Positions 1 to 6,956 of a DNA stretch of 12,611 nt are shown piece by piece (the stretch's first letter is position 1; the number at the start of each line of letters is the position of its first letter). The DNA lies in NCBI GenBank assembly GCA_018224415.1, contig JAGTUZ010000189.1:1-12611 (forward strand). The letters run 5' to 3'. The DNA is from Bacteroidota bacterium (GTDB lineage: Bacteria; Bacteroidota; Ignavibacteria; SZUA-365). The notes beneath the pieces were generated by a model, which was not told the origin of the DNA, searched no databases, and saw only the letters and a program-made list of their open reading frames with translations. Made by a program: the position numbers and the translations under genes.

Positions 1-614
1 AGATCCAGCTGTTCGTCGGGACGCCATGAATAGAACGCATGCGTCTCGCGATGCCGGTTCATGTAGCTGAGACCGATTTTGGTGTCATCGAGCAGGTACA
101 GCAGCACCTGGCCGCCAAGCTGCCAGTTGTCTTCGACATTATCGGTGAACGTGTACTCGACGCTCTGTCCCGGAGGTGTCAGTCCGCCGCCGTACGCCAT
201 CACCTCAACGCCGTCGGCCACGCGGGCCTTGATCTGTGCGCCTTCGATGGTGCCATAACTCACGCCGGCAAACAGCGCCTGCCGGCCGATCTTGACGTCG
301 AACACGTCAAGCAGGTTCTTGAAACGCAGGTACGCGTTGTACACGCGTACTCCGGGATCGCCCTTGATCCCGTCGCCGAGATCGGTGTATCCCTGGAGGT
401 AGGTGTGGAAGGAGATGTCGTCCGAGCCGATGTTCAACTGCACATTCTCATAGGCGCGGATATGCGAGGTCGACTCGCCGTTTTTCATCTGCCTTTCCCA
501 CCCGTACGCCGATGTCACGAATCGTCCGTTGATCATCTGGGCCTGCAGGCCGGTCCCCGGAAGGACAAAACCAAGAACGATCGCGAGCAAGAGCAACCTG
601 ATCGCAAATTTCAT
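1..614 (-). CDS. Porin-like outer-membrane beta-barrel protein, 3' end beyond window
   Basis: The reading frame stays open from an ATG at 614 to the window edge, giving 204 codons; the C-terminus lies outside. A GAGGG ribosome site at 621-625 sits 6 bases before the ATG, which supports this start. Residues 1-25 form a signal peptide (MKFAIRLLLLAIVLGFVLPG, then TGLQA before Q26). The mature part has alternating polar and aromatic strands, for example HTYLQGYTDLG and VYNAYLRF. It also has a KIGRQALFAGVSYGTIEGAQ segment (residues 108-127), which resembles the GRQ strand-turn region of porins and alginate-export-type barrels. No cysteine or heme motif is visible. It lies 143 bases downstream of the tetraheme cytochrome gene on the same strand, with a strong hairpin between. 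An outer-membrane channel is likely; the substrate cannot be told from this fragment. Confidence 0.72.
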   Translation of the reverse strand, partial: MKFAIRLLLLAIVLGFVLPGTGLQAQMINGRFVTSAYGWERQMKNGESTSHIRAYENVQLNIGSDDISFHTYLQGYTDLGDGIKGDPGVRVYNAYLRFKNLLDVFDVKIGRQALFAGVSYGTIEGAQIKARVADGVEVMAYGGGLTPPGQSVEYTFTDNVEDNWQLGGQVLLYLLDDTKIGLSYMNRHRETHAFYSWRPDEQLD

Positions 615-645
615 GGGCTTCCCTCAGGTTGGTGAATAAGTAGAA

Positions 646-680
646 CGGCACCGCGCCGTCTTGTGGACAGCGCGGTGCCG
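646..680. terminator. Strong 15-bp hairpin between cytochrome and porin genes
   Basis: Bases 646-656 (CGGCACCGCGC) are perfectly complementary to 670-680. The helix continues through 657/669 and 658-660/666-668 to a 5-base loop at 661-665. In minus-strand RNA the 657/669 pair is a G-U wobble and the helix is continuous; in plus-strand RNA it is a C-A mismatch. A run of six T follows on the plus strand (685-690). On the minus strand the hairpin is preceded by six A and followed by a moderately T-rich stretch (TTCTACTTATT). It could be a bidirectional terminator, or a processing/stability hairpin ahead of the porin gene, which starts 31 bases further on. Confidence 0.55.
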
Positions 681-730
681 AGTGTTTTTTAGTGCCGTGT
701 TCTGCAAATCACGATGAAAGAGGTTTGCGG

Positions 731-748
731 GACGGGAAACAACCCGTC
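731..748 (-). other. Small hairpin just after the cytochrome stop
   Basis: GACGGG (731-736) and CCCGTC (743-748) form a 6-bp stem with a 6-base loop, starting 9 bases after the cytochrome stop codon. No T-run follows on the minus strand, so it is not a convincing terminator on its own. It may protect the 3' end of the cytochrome mRNA. Confidence 0.3.
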
Positions 749-757
749 GTTATTGGA

Positions 758-1255
758 TCAGCTCTTGGGATGGGCGACCTTCGGCCAGTCCTTCTTCATG
801 TCGAAGCCCTTGTAGGTGGGGCTCTTCTCGTTGTGGCAGGTCTTGCACTGCTTTTCGGCGGAACCGTCGGCAACCTTCGGGGTCTCCAGACCGAGCGCCT
901 TGGCGCCGGCGAGATCCTTCGCGTGCTTGGTCTTGTAGGCGCTTCCGGCACCGTGGCAGCTCTCGCAGCCAACGCCATTGTCCTTGGCGGACGTCTGGTG
1001 GCAGGAGAGGCACCCCTTGTCCGTGATGGCCTTACCCTTGGCGATTTTGTCCGCTTCGGGCGTCTTCAGGCTTTCCATCGCATTGGCATGCACGCCTTTT
1101 TCCCAGGTCTTGTAGGAAATGCCGCCCATCTTTGCGTTGCTATGGCAGGCCTTGCACTGCTTCGATCCGATGTAGTTGTGGTTACTGGAGAAGGTGAATG
1201 CAGTCAGCACGGTAAACGCGAGGGCCAGTGCGAGGAACGATACTGCGTTTTTCAT
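758..1255 (-). CDS. Periplasmic tetraheme cytochrome c, c554-like
   Basis: This 165-residue protein has an N-terminal signal peptide (about residues 1-22, hydrophobic FLALALAFTVLTAF) and four CXXCH heme-binding motifs: CKACH at 34-38, CLSCH at 82-86, CESCH at 97-101 and CKTCH at 137-141. Spare histidines (26, 56, 111, 162) could be distal ligands. The spacing from the first heme through YKTWEKGVHANAM (48-60) resembles the cytochrome c554/c-prime family of multiheme proteins; the match is by eye. It is expected to carry electrons in the periplasm; donor and acceptor are unknown. The start is supported by GAGG at 1264-1267, 8 bases upstream of the ATG. It lies 179 bases after nuoN behind a terminator-like hairpin and its own promoter candidate, so it may be regulated apart from the nuo genes. 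The porin-like gene follows. Confidence 0.88.
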   Translation of the reverse strand: MKNAVSFLALALAFTVLTAFTFSSNHNYIGSKQCKACHSNAKMGGISYKTWEKGVHANAMESLKTPEADKIAKGKAITDKGCLSCHQTSAKDNGVGCESCHGAGSAYKTKHAKDLAGAKALGLETPKVADGSAEKQCKTCHNEKSPTYKGFDMKKDWPKVAHPKS

Positions 1256-1301
1256 GAGATAAACCTCGGTATTGAAAAGAGAAGCTTGATGAATGGTCGG
1301 T

Positions 1302-1336
1302 AAAAACAGTCTCTCCGGGGTTGGTCGGCAGAGACT
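1302..1336 (-). terminator. Rho-independent-type terminator after nuoN, in the cytochrome leader
   Basis: Reading the minus strand, AGTCTCT (1336-1330) pairs perfectly with AGAGACT (1314-1308). The helix can be extended by about three G-C pairs inside if base 1329 bulges. One G and then five T (1306-1302) follow. The stem is modest, but the T-run is on the correct strand to end transcripts coming from nuoN. The promoter candidate at 1396-1427 lies upstream, so the hairpin would also sit inside the cytochrome leader. Confidence 0.55.
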
Positions 1337-1357
1337 CCTGATACGCTCACGCCGACC
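1323..1357 (-). other. Alternative hairpin competing with the terminator
   Basis: GGTCGGC (1357-1351 on the minus strand) is perfectly complementary to GCCGACC (1329-1323), a 7-bp stem with a 21-base loop. The second arm lies in the loop of the terminator hairpin, and this loop contains the first terminator arm. The two structures therefore should not form together without a pseudoknot. The geometry is that of an antiterminator, but chance is not excluded. Confidence 0.3.
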
Positions 1358-1395
1358 TGCAGGTTCCCGCTCGGGATATTAATACCTGCTACTAT

Positions 1396-1427
1396 CAAAT
1401 GTACACACAGAAAGTCGATTACACAAA
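1396..1427 (-). promoter_or_regulatory. Candidate Bacteroidetes-type promoter for the cytochrome gene
   Basis: On the minus strand, TTTG (1427-1424) is followed after 20 bases by TACATTTG (1403-1396). This fits the known Bacteroidetes primary sigma factor pattern of TTTG near -33 and TAnnTTTG near -7. It begins just after the nuoN stop and would start an RNA near 1389 with a leader of about 135 bases. An E. coli-style reading (TTGTGT, 17 bases, TACATT) overlaps it. The call rests on motif match and position only. Confidence 0.4.
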
Positions 1428-1434
1428 TGACCGG

Positions 1435-2949
1435 TCACGGCATGAAGATCTTCACCGAATGCTGGGCGAAGGCGACGAGCGGACCAAAGTAGAGGCCGAA
1501 AAGGATGTTTGGAACAATAAACAGAATCGTTGTGACAATCACAAGGGGGCTGAGGGTGATCGGACTCGAATCTCCGTTGACCGGTTCGCGCAGGTACATG
1601 TTGCGGAACACCCGGGCGTAGTAATACAGCGAGATGGCGCTGTTGATCACACCGATGATGGCCAGCCAGATGTATTCCGCCTCGATGACCGCGGAGAAGA
1701 GCATCCACTTGCCGATGAATCCCGCGAAAGGCGGCAGTCCGGTCAGGGAGACCAGGAAAATCGAGAGCCCGACAGCGAGCAGCGGAGCGCGCTTGCCCAG
1801 TCCGCGGTAGTCGTCGATGTGTTCGCTGCCGGTGCGGTCGGCCACAACCATCACGACGTAGAACGCACCGAGATTCATGAAAAAGTAAATGAGGAAGTAC
1901 AGAAGCATCGCGGCGATGCCGAGGTCGGTCATCACGACCGCGCCCATGAGTATGTATCCCGCATGGGCGATGCTGGAATAGGCAAGCATGCGTTTGAGAT
2001 TGTCCTGCCACACCGCGACGAGATTTCCGAGCGTCATCGTGAGCACCGAGAGGAGCGCAAGCAGCATGTTCCATTCCACATGCGGCAGACTCACCCATTT
2101 CCCGACGTCGACGAGCGAGTCGAAAAACATCACGTAGAAAAACCGGATCATGATGGCGAAGCCGGCCGCCTTGCTGGCCACTGCCAGGAACGCGGTCACG
2201 GTGATCGGGGCGCCCTCGTAGACGTCCGGCGTCCAGAAATGGAACGGGACGGCAGAAATCTTGTAGCCGAAGCCGGCCAGCACCATGATGACCGCGATCA
2301 GCCAGGCCCAGATTGCATCGCCGTCGTGGGCGAACGCCCCGCTGGCCAGTCCGGCCTGGATCTCGTAGATGCTGAGCGATCCGCTGAGCCCGAACAGCAG
2401 CGACATGCCAAAGAGCATGATAGCCGATGCCGCACCGCCGAAGATCACATATTTCATGGCGGCCTCGCCCGAACGGTGCAGCTTCTTGCTGAAACCGGCG
2501 AGGATGTAGGAACTGATGGACACGAGTTCGATGGCGAGATAGATCATCAGCAGGTTCGACGCGCCGGTCATCAGCAGGAGGCCAAACGTCGTCGCGGCGA
2601 TGAAGCAGTAGAACTCGCCGACCGTCTCCTGCCTGCGCAGTTCTTCGGACTGCATCGAAAACACGATGATCACGATGCCGGTCGCGAGAATCAGATATTT
2701 GAAAAACTGCGCGAATGGATCGATCGTGTACATGCTGCCGAACAGCAGTCGTGGGTCGCTTCCCTGGAAGGGGAGCAGCACCATCGTGATCACGAATCCG
2801 GCCAACACGAACAATCCGGTGGCCATTCCCGTCGAGGCACTTCCCTTCCTGCCGGTGGTGAATTCCACGATCATCGCGATGACAAAGGTCAGCGCCATCG
2901 CGATCTCCGGCCAGAAGGAAGGAATACTGTTGAAGATGTTCTCAATCAT
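1435..2949 (-). CDS. nuoN: NADH-quinone oxidoreductase subunit N
   Basis: This 504-residue, strongly hydrophobic protein (about 14 membrane helices; E. coli NuoN has 485 residues) is an antiporter-like proton-pumping subunit of complex I. Diagnostic segments are IELVSISSYILAGF with Glu141, GYKISAVPFHFWTPDVYEG with Lys230 and His237, ASKAAGF with Lys260, and GLPPFAGFIGKW with Lys414; these are the usual charged residues along the proton path. The ATG at 2949 lies 36 bases after the nuoM stop. No strong Shine-Dalgarno is visible (only GAG about 13 bases upstream), so translation may depend on coupling to nuoM. It is the last gene of the nuo series, and a terminator-like hairpin lies about 100 bases after its stop. 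No truncation or missing key residue was noticed. Confidence 0.96.
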   Translation of the reverse strand: MIENIFNSIPSFWPEIAMALTFVIAMIVEFTTGRKGSASTGMATGLFVLAGFVITMVLLPFQGSDPRLLFGSMYTIDPFAQFFKYLILATGIVIIVFSMQSEELRRQETVGEFYCFIAATTFGLLLMTGASNLLMIYLAIELVSISSYILAGFSKKLHRSGEAAMKYVIFGGAASAIMLFGMSLLFGLSGSLSIYEIQAGLASGAFAHDGDAIWAWLIAVIMVLAGFGYKISAVPFHFWTPDVYEGAPITVTAFLAVASKAAGFAIMIRFFYVMFFDSLVDVGKWVSLPHVEWNMLLALLSVLTMTLGNLVAVWQDNLKRMLAYSSIAHAGYILMGAVVMTDLGIAAMLLYFLIYFFMNLGAFYVVMVVADRTGSEHIDDYRGLGKRAPLLAVGLSIFLVSLTGLPPFAGFIGKWMLFSAVIEAEYIWLAIIGVINSAISLYYYARVFRNMYLREPVNGDSSPITLSPLVIVTTILFIVPNILFGLYFGPLVAFAQHSVKIFMP

Positions 2950-2985
2950 GAGGAATATACTCGTTTGCGTGTCGTCTTGCGTGCG

Positions 2986-4566
2986 TTAGAATCCGCCGAA
3001 CAGCACGGGGGCGGCGTTGGCGTTGACGAATTCGACCAGGTGGCCGAGGGATGTGGACATCCAGTTCAGCGCCGGCGAGGGATACACGCCCAGCGCGATG
3101 ATGATGACGGCCAGCGGCACAAGGGTGAACAGTTCGCGGCCGTTGACGTCGGTCAGCACGTCGTCCCACTTCTCCGGCAGCGTTCCCATGAACACGCGCT
3201 GGAAGGTCCAGAGCATGTAGCCCGCTCCCAACACGATACCCAGCGTGGAAAGAATCGTCCAGAGCTTGTTGGTCTGGAAGGCGCCGAGGAAGACAAAGGC
3301 CTCGCTGATGAACCCGCTCATCGACGGCAGCCCGATGGCCGCGAAGAAGGCAATCACCGTGAGGAAGGAGTACACGGGCATCTTGTTGTAGACACCGCCG
3401 AATTCGTTGAGTCCGCGCGTGTGGGCGCGGTCGTACAGCACACCCACCAGAAGGAAGAGCATCGCGGTGATTGTGCCGTGATTGAACATCTGGAATACCG
3501 CGCCGGTCATGCCCTGCACGTTGAGCGCCGCCATGCCCAGCAGCACGTATCCCATGTGCGAGACGGAGGAATAGGCGATGAGCTTCTTGAAATCAGTCTG
3601 CGCCATCGCGCACAGCGCGCCATACACGATGTTGACGAAGCCGAGAATCATCATCGGAATCTGGAAGTAATGCGTCATCTCGGGGAAGATCGGGAAGCTG
3701 ATGCGCAACAGTCCGTAGGCTCCCATCTTCAGCAGCACGCCGGCAAGGATGACCGAGATGGCCGTCGGCGCCTCGACGTGCGCGTCAGGCAGCCAGGTGT
3801 GGAATGGGAAAATCGGGACCTTGATCGCAAAGCCGATGAACAGGCCGACAAAGGCCAGCATCCGGGCGCTGCTCCCGATGGTCGCGAATATGCCGGTTGT
3901 GACGTTCGCCGGATCCATCATCGCGATCATGTTGAACGTGTGCATCCCGGTCTGCGGATCGGTGGTGCTGAAGTACAGCCCGATCATGACCAGCAGCAGA
4001 AGCACGGAACCGGCCAGCGTGTAGATAAAGAACTTGATGGCCGCGTACTCGCGCCGGGGTCCGCCCCAGATACCGATCAGGAAATACATCGGCAGCAGCA
4101 TCACTTCCCAGAACACGTAGAAGAGGAACATGTCGAGGGAAACAAACACGCCCATCATGCCCGTGTCGAGCAGAAGGAACATCGCGAAATATCCCTTGAG
4201 CGACTTCTTGATGCTGAAGGACGAAAAGGTCGCCAGAAAGCAGATCAGTGCGGTGAGCAGCACCATCGGCATCGAGAGGCCGTCGATGCCGAGAAAGTAC
4301 TCGATGCGGATCTCGCCGAACCACGGTGTCGACGGGATGACGATCCACGGCAGCCGCTCGACGAACTGCATCGATGCGACGTCGTTGATGCCCGTCTTCG
4401 CGGTGTCGAAGACCATCCAGATGACGATGGCGAGGATGACCTGCAGACCGGTCGCGATCGCGGTCGTCGCCTGGATCGCGCGCTTGTTGTCTTTAGGCAG
4501 CAGGAGCACGATGATCATGCCCAGCACGGGCAGGAATGTGATCAAGGTGAGTATCGGGAATTGCAT
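2986..4566 (-). CDS. nuoM: NADH-quinone oxidoreductase subunit M
   Basis: This 526-residue polytopic membrane protein (E. coli NuoM has 509) is the middle antiporter-like, proton-translocating subunit of complex I. Recognisable motifs, numbered from the chosen ATG, are FWEVMLLPMYFLIG with Glu154, FAIKVPIFPFHTWLPDAHVE with Lys249 and His256, LAGVLLKMGAYG with Lys280, KKLIAYSSVSHMGY (327-340), and GLPSMSGFISEAF with Glu422. The ATG at 4566 is preferred over an in-frame TTG one codon upstream, because the GGAGG at 4571-4575 leaves 4 bases before the ATG and only 1 before the TTG. It ends 36 bases before nuoN and begins 69 bases after the nuoL stop. All key charged residues are present. Confidence 0.97.
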   Translation of the reverse strand: MQFPILTLITFLPVLGMIIVLLLPKDNKRAIQATTAIATGLQVILAIVIWMVFDTAKTGINDVASMQFVERLPWIVIPSTPWFGEIRIEYFLGIDGLSMPMVLLTALICFLATFSSFSIKKSLKGYFAMFLLLDTGMMGVFVSLDMFLFYVFWEVMLLPMYFLIGIWGGPRREYAAIKFFIYTLAGSVLLLLVMIGLYFSTTDPQTGMHTFNMIAMMDPANVTTGIFATIGSSARMLAFVGLFIGFAIKVPIFPFHTWLPDAHVEAPTAISVILAGVLLKMGAYGLLRISFPIFPEMTHYFQIPMMILGFVNIVYGALCAMAQTDFKKLIAYSSVSHMGYVLLGMAALNVQGMTGAVFQMFNHGTITAMLFLLVGVLYDRAHTRGLNEFGGVYNKMPVYSFLTVIAFFAAIGLPSMSGFISEAFVFLGAFQTNKLWTILSTLGIVLGAGYMLWTFQRVFMGTLPEKWDDVLTDVNGRELFTLVPLAVIIIALGVYPSPALNWMSTSLGHLVEFVNANAAPVLFGGF

Positions 4567-4570
4567 CAAT

Positions 4571-4575
4571 CCTCC
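4571..4575 (-). promoter_or_regulatory. Ribosome binding site deciding the nuoM start
   Basis: A perfect GGAGG lies 4 bases before the ATG at 4566. It is one of the best Shine-Dalgarno sequences in the window and argues against the adjacent upstream TTG as start. Confidence 0.7.
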
Positions 4576-4621
4576 GGCATGTATGCTGTTACTTCAAACG
4601 TTTACTTGCGTGTATGAAGCG

Positions 4622-4637
4622 GATGCCCGGGGGCATC
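4622..4637 (-). other. Palindromic hairpin over the nuoL stop codon
   Basis: GATGCCC (4622-4628) and GGGCATC (4631-4637) are inverted copies 2 bases apart, so RNA could form a 6-bp stem with a 4-base loop. It overlaps the TGA of nuoL at 4636-4638 and is about 55 bases ahead of nuoM. No T-run follows, so read-through is expected. It could mark an mRNA processing point or be chance. Confidence 0.3.
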
Positions 4638-6900
4638 AGCGGAAAACATAGAACAGGATAACGACACCGGCCAGCAGGAAGGCGATGTACGCCTGAATCC
4701 GGCCTGTCTGCGATTTCTTGAGCACAATGCCGAAAAAGCCGGCCGCATAGGCCACGCCGTTGACCGCGCCGTCGACCACCCACTTGTCGAACAGTCCGCT
4801 CATGCGTGACTGCAGCATGGTGATGGTGGCCACGCCGTTGACGGCGCCATCCACGATTCGGGAATCGAACCAGTGCATCATCCTCGCAATGAGGTGCACA
4901 CCGGGAAGCACAACCCATTTCTCGTAGATCTCGTCGAAATACCATTTGTTGAGCAGGAAGCGGTACAGCGGACCGGTCTTCTCCACAAGCCGGTCGGTAT
5001 CAATCATCTTGCGTTTGTACACACCGAAGGCCACCGCGATGCCGGAGAGCGCGAGGATCAGCGACGCGATCATGGCCGGCAGATGCGACTCGTGCACCCG
5101 ATGCTCAAAGGCCTCCTGCGAGGGATTCGCGGTCACCACACTCCCCTGCCCCACCGCTGCGGTGCGATCCTCCACTCCTTGTGCCACGGCTTCGTCCGTC
5201 ACATCGCCCGGCATCACATCGCCCGGCATCACGTCACCATGCGTCACGTCACCATGCGTCAGGTCACCATGCGCGAAGGGATACCAGTTGCTGCCGGTGA
5301 CGGTGGTCGGTGCGGGAAGCGAGGTGACGAACCAGCCACTCGGTCCGGAAAACGGATTGAAGGAGTAGAATATCCAGATCGACAGGGAGGCGAGCACAAT
5401 GATCGGAATGGTCATCGTGGCCGGGGACTCATGCATATGCTGATGGATGTCAGGGCGTTTCGGCTCGCCGAAGAAGGTCAGGATGACCAGACGGAACATG
5501 TAGAAGGCCGTCAGGGCCGCGACGCCGAAACCGACGTACGGGACAAGCACCGCAAGCTGGCCCTGGAGACTGCCGAAGGCCCAGGCGCCGGCGAGAATTT
5601 CGTCCTTGCTGAGAAAGCCCGAAAACAGGGGCACGCCGGAAATCGCCAGCGTGGCGATCAGGAAGGTCGCAAAGGTCACCGGCATTTTTTTCGCCAGACC
5701 ACCCATGTTGCGAATGTCCTGCGCATCGGTGTCGTGATCGTGGATCTTGTGCAGTCCGTGATGCATGGCATGGATCACCGAGCCCGAACCGAGGAAGAGA
5801 CAGGCCTTGAACATGGCATGCGTCACGAGGTGGAAGAAGCCCGCCGTGAATGCTCCCACACCAAGCGCGAGGATCATGTATCCGAGCTGGCTGACGGTGG
5901 AATAGGCCAGAACCTTCTTGATGTCGTTCTGCACGATGGCGATGGTGGCGGCGACAAACGCCGTGATGGTACCGATGGAAGCGATCACGAGCAGTGCGTC
6001 GCCGGACATCAGCGGGAAGGTGCGGGCCACGAGATAGACGCCGGCGGCAACCATGGTCGCCGCATGGATCAGGGCGCTCACGGGCGTCGGACCTTCCATC
6101 GCATCGGGAAGCCAGGTGTGCAACGGGAACTGCGCGCTCTTGCCGATGGCGCCCATGAAGAGCAGGATGCCGGCGGCCGTAAGCCATGCGTCGCTGCCGA
6201 ACGGCAGGTTGCCGGCGGCGATGTGCGCGAAGATCAGGTCGAAACGGAACGTCCCGTAGCTGACAAACAGAATCATGATGCCTATCCACATGCCGATATC
6301 GCCGACGCGGTTCATCAGAAAGGCCTTGGTCGCGGCATATCCTGGAGCCGGTTTTTCGTACCAGAATCCGATGAGCAGATAGGAACTGAGTCCGACCAGC
6401 TCCCATGCGGCATACATCATGAGGAGGTTGTTGGTCACGACGATGCCGAGCATGCTGAATGCGAAAATCCCAAGATAGGCGAAGAACCGGTGGTACTTCG
6501 GATCGCCGTGCATGTAGCCGATGGAGAACAGATGGACAAGGGCGGTGATCAGCGTGACAACAACCAGCATGATCGCGACAAGCCGGTCGATCAGAAGACC
6601 GAGCTCGATCTGCAAGGGAATGGTGTTGCCGAACACTTCGATGGTGGTCTTGAAATCAATCCACTTGAAGTTCATCTGTATCGGCGTCTGCGCGAAACCG
6701 TGGATGGCGGGCGTCTCCGGCAACGCGTAGACCCCGAATAGCACGGCAACCGCAAGACCGAGATTGAGGAACATGAGACCCGTCGCAATCGCGTCTCCCT
6801 TGCGGGGCAGCCGCTTTCCGAACGCCAGAAGCAGGGCGAAGGAAAACAGTGGCAGGAAAAGAATGATCAGGGTCAGTGTAAGCAGTGTGTCAGCGGTCAT
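4636..6900 (-). CDS. nuoL: NADH-quinone oxidoreductase subunit L with enlarged loop
   Basis: This 754-residue protein (E. coli NuoL has 613) is the distal antiporter-like proton pump of complex I. Key residues are Glu167 in WELVGLSSYLLIGFW, Asp201 in NRVGDIG, Lys254 in GKSAQFPLHTWLPDAMEG, Lys365 in HAMFKACLFL and Lys432 in FLSKDEIL. After a helix near 495-513 comes a long polar loop (about 514-605) with five GDV-type pentapeptides. A helix near 607-627, an amphipathic stretch (about 640-725, the lateral-helix region) and a final helix at 735-752 follow. In E. coli the equivalent loop is about 24 residues and, by standard topology, faces the periplasm. The lateral region carries a 14-residue internal duplication. 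The ATG has no clear Shine-Dalgarno. The gene lies 56 bases after the OmpA-like gene, an unusual neighbour within nuo. Confidence 0.96.
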   Translation of the reverse strand: MTADTLLTLTLIILFLPLFSFALLLAFGKRLPRKGDAIATGLMFLNLGLAVAVLFGVYALPETPAIHGFAQTPIQMNFKWIDFKTTIEVFGNTIPLQIELGLLIDRLVAIMLVVVTLITALVHLFSIGYMHGDPKYHRFFAYLGIFAFSMLGIVVTNNLLMMYAAWELVGLSSYLLIGFWYEKPAPGYAATKAFLMNRVGDIGMWIGIMILFVSYGTFRFDLIFAHIAAGNLPFGSDAWLTAAGILLFMGAIGKSAQFPLHTWLPDAMEGPTPVSALIHAATMVAAGVYLVARTFPLMSGDALLVIASIGTITAFVAATIAIVQNDIKKVLAYSTVSQLGYMILALGVGAFTAGFFHLVTHAMFKACLFLGSGSVIHAMHHGLHKIHDHDTDAQDIRNMGGLAKKMPVTFATFLIATLAISGVPLFSGFLSKDEILAGAWAFGSLQGQLAVLVPYVGFGVAALTAFYMFRLVILTFFGEPKRPDIHQHMHESPATMTIPIIVLASLSIWIFYSFNPFSGPSGWFVTSLPAPTTVTGSNWYPFAHGDLTHGDVTHGDVMPGDVMPGDVTDEAVAQGVEDRTAAVGQGSVVTANPSQEAFEHRVHESHLPAMIASLILALSGIAVAFGVYKRKMIDTDRLVEKTGPLYRFLLNKWYFDEIYEKWVVLPGVHLIARMMHWFDSRIVDGAVNGVATITMLQSRMSGLFDKWVVDGAVNGVAYAAGFFGIVLKKSQTGRIQAYIAFLLAGVVILFYVFR
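4750..4869 (-). repeat. Internal duplication in the NuoL lateral-helix region
   Basis: Residues 678-691 (FDSRIVDGAVNGVA) and 704-717 (FDKWVVDGAVNGVA) are near-identical copies 26 residues apart. The DNA is also very similar over the VDGAVNGVA part, differing mainly at third positions. One copy of a VDGxVNG segment is familiar in NuoL C-termini; two copies suggest a local duplication lengthening the lateral helix. Confidence 0.6.
5197..5271 (-). repeat. Five 15-bp tandem repeats inside nuoL
   Basis: On the minus strand five 15-base units run without a gap: CATGGTGACCTGACG, CATGGTGACGTGACG, CATGGTGACGTGATG, CCGGGCGATGTGATG and CCGGGCGATGTGACG. They encode residues 544-568 as HGDLT, HGDVT, HGDVM, PGDVM and PGDVT. 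Units 1-3 and units 4-5 form two subfamilies. The 15-base period keeps the reading frame, so copy number could vary without breaking nuoL. Confidence 0.9.
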
Positions 6901-6956
6901 GGCTGTATTCGCACTCGTGATGTGTTCGCCAATTACATTCGTTCAGTCGGCGCCGG

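Noticed and set aside
448..651. A 67-codon minus-strand frame overlapping the porin start
   Set aside because: It has no membrane or domain features and lies in another frame of the porin-like gene, which has a ribosome site and signal peptide.
4567..4569. TTG as the nuoM start codon
   Set aside because: The GGAGG site would be only 1 base from the TTG, while the next codon is an ATG at a workable 4-base spacing.
1399..4617. A 1072-codon open frame on the plus strand across nuoN and nuoM
   Set aside because: It is codon-aligned antisense to both genes and rich in His, Arg, Glu and Asp, as expected when hydrophobic codons are read backwards. Stops in this frame need TTA, CTA or TCA on the sense strand, which are rare in GC-rich genes. 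It also spans two unrelated genes and their gap.
4873..6741. A 622-codon open frame on the plus strand opposite nuoL
   Set aside because: It is codon-aligned antisense to nuoL, with the same charged composition and no recognisable domain.
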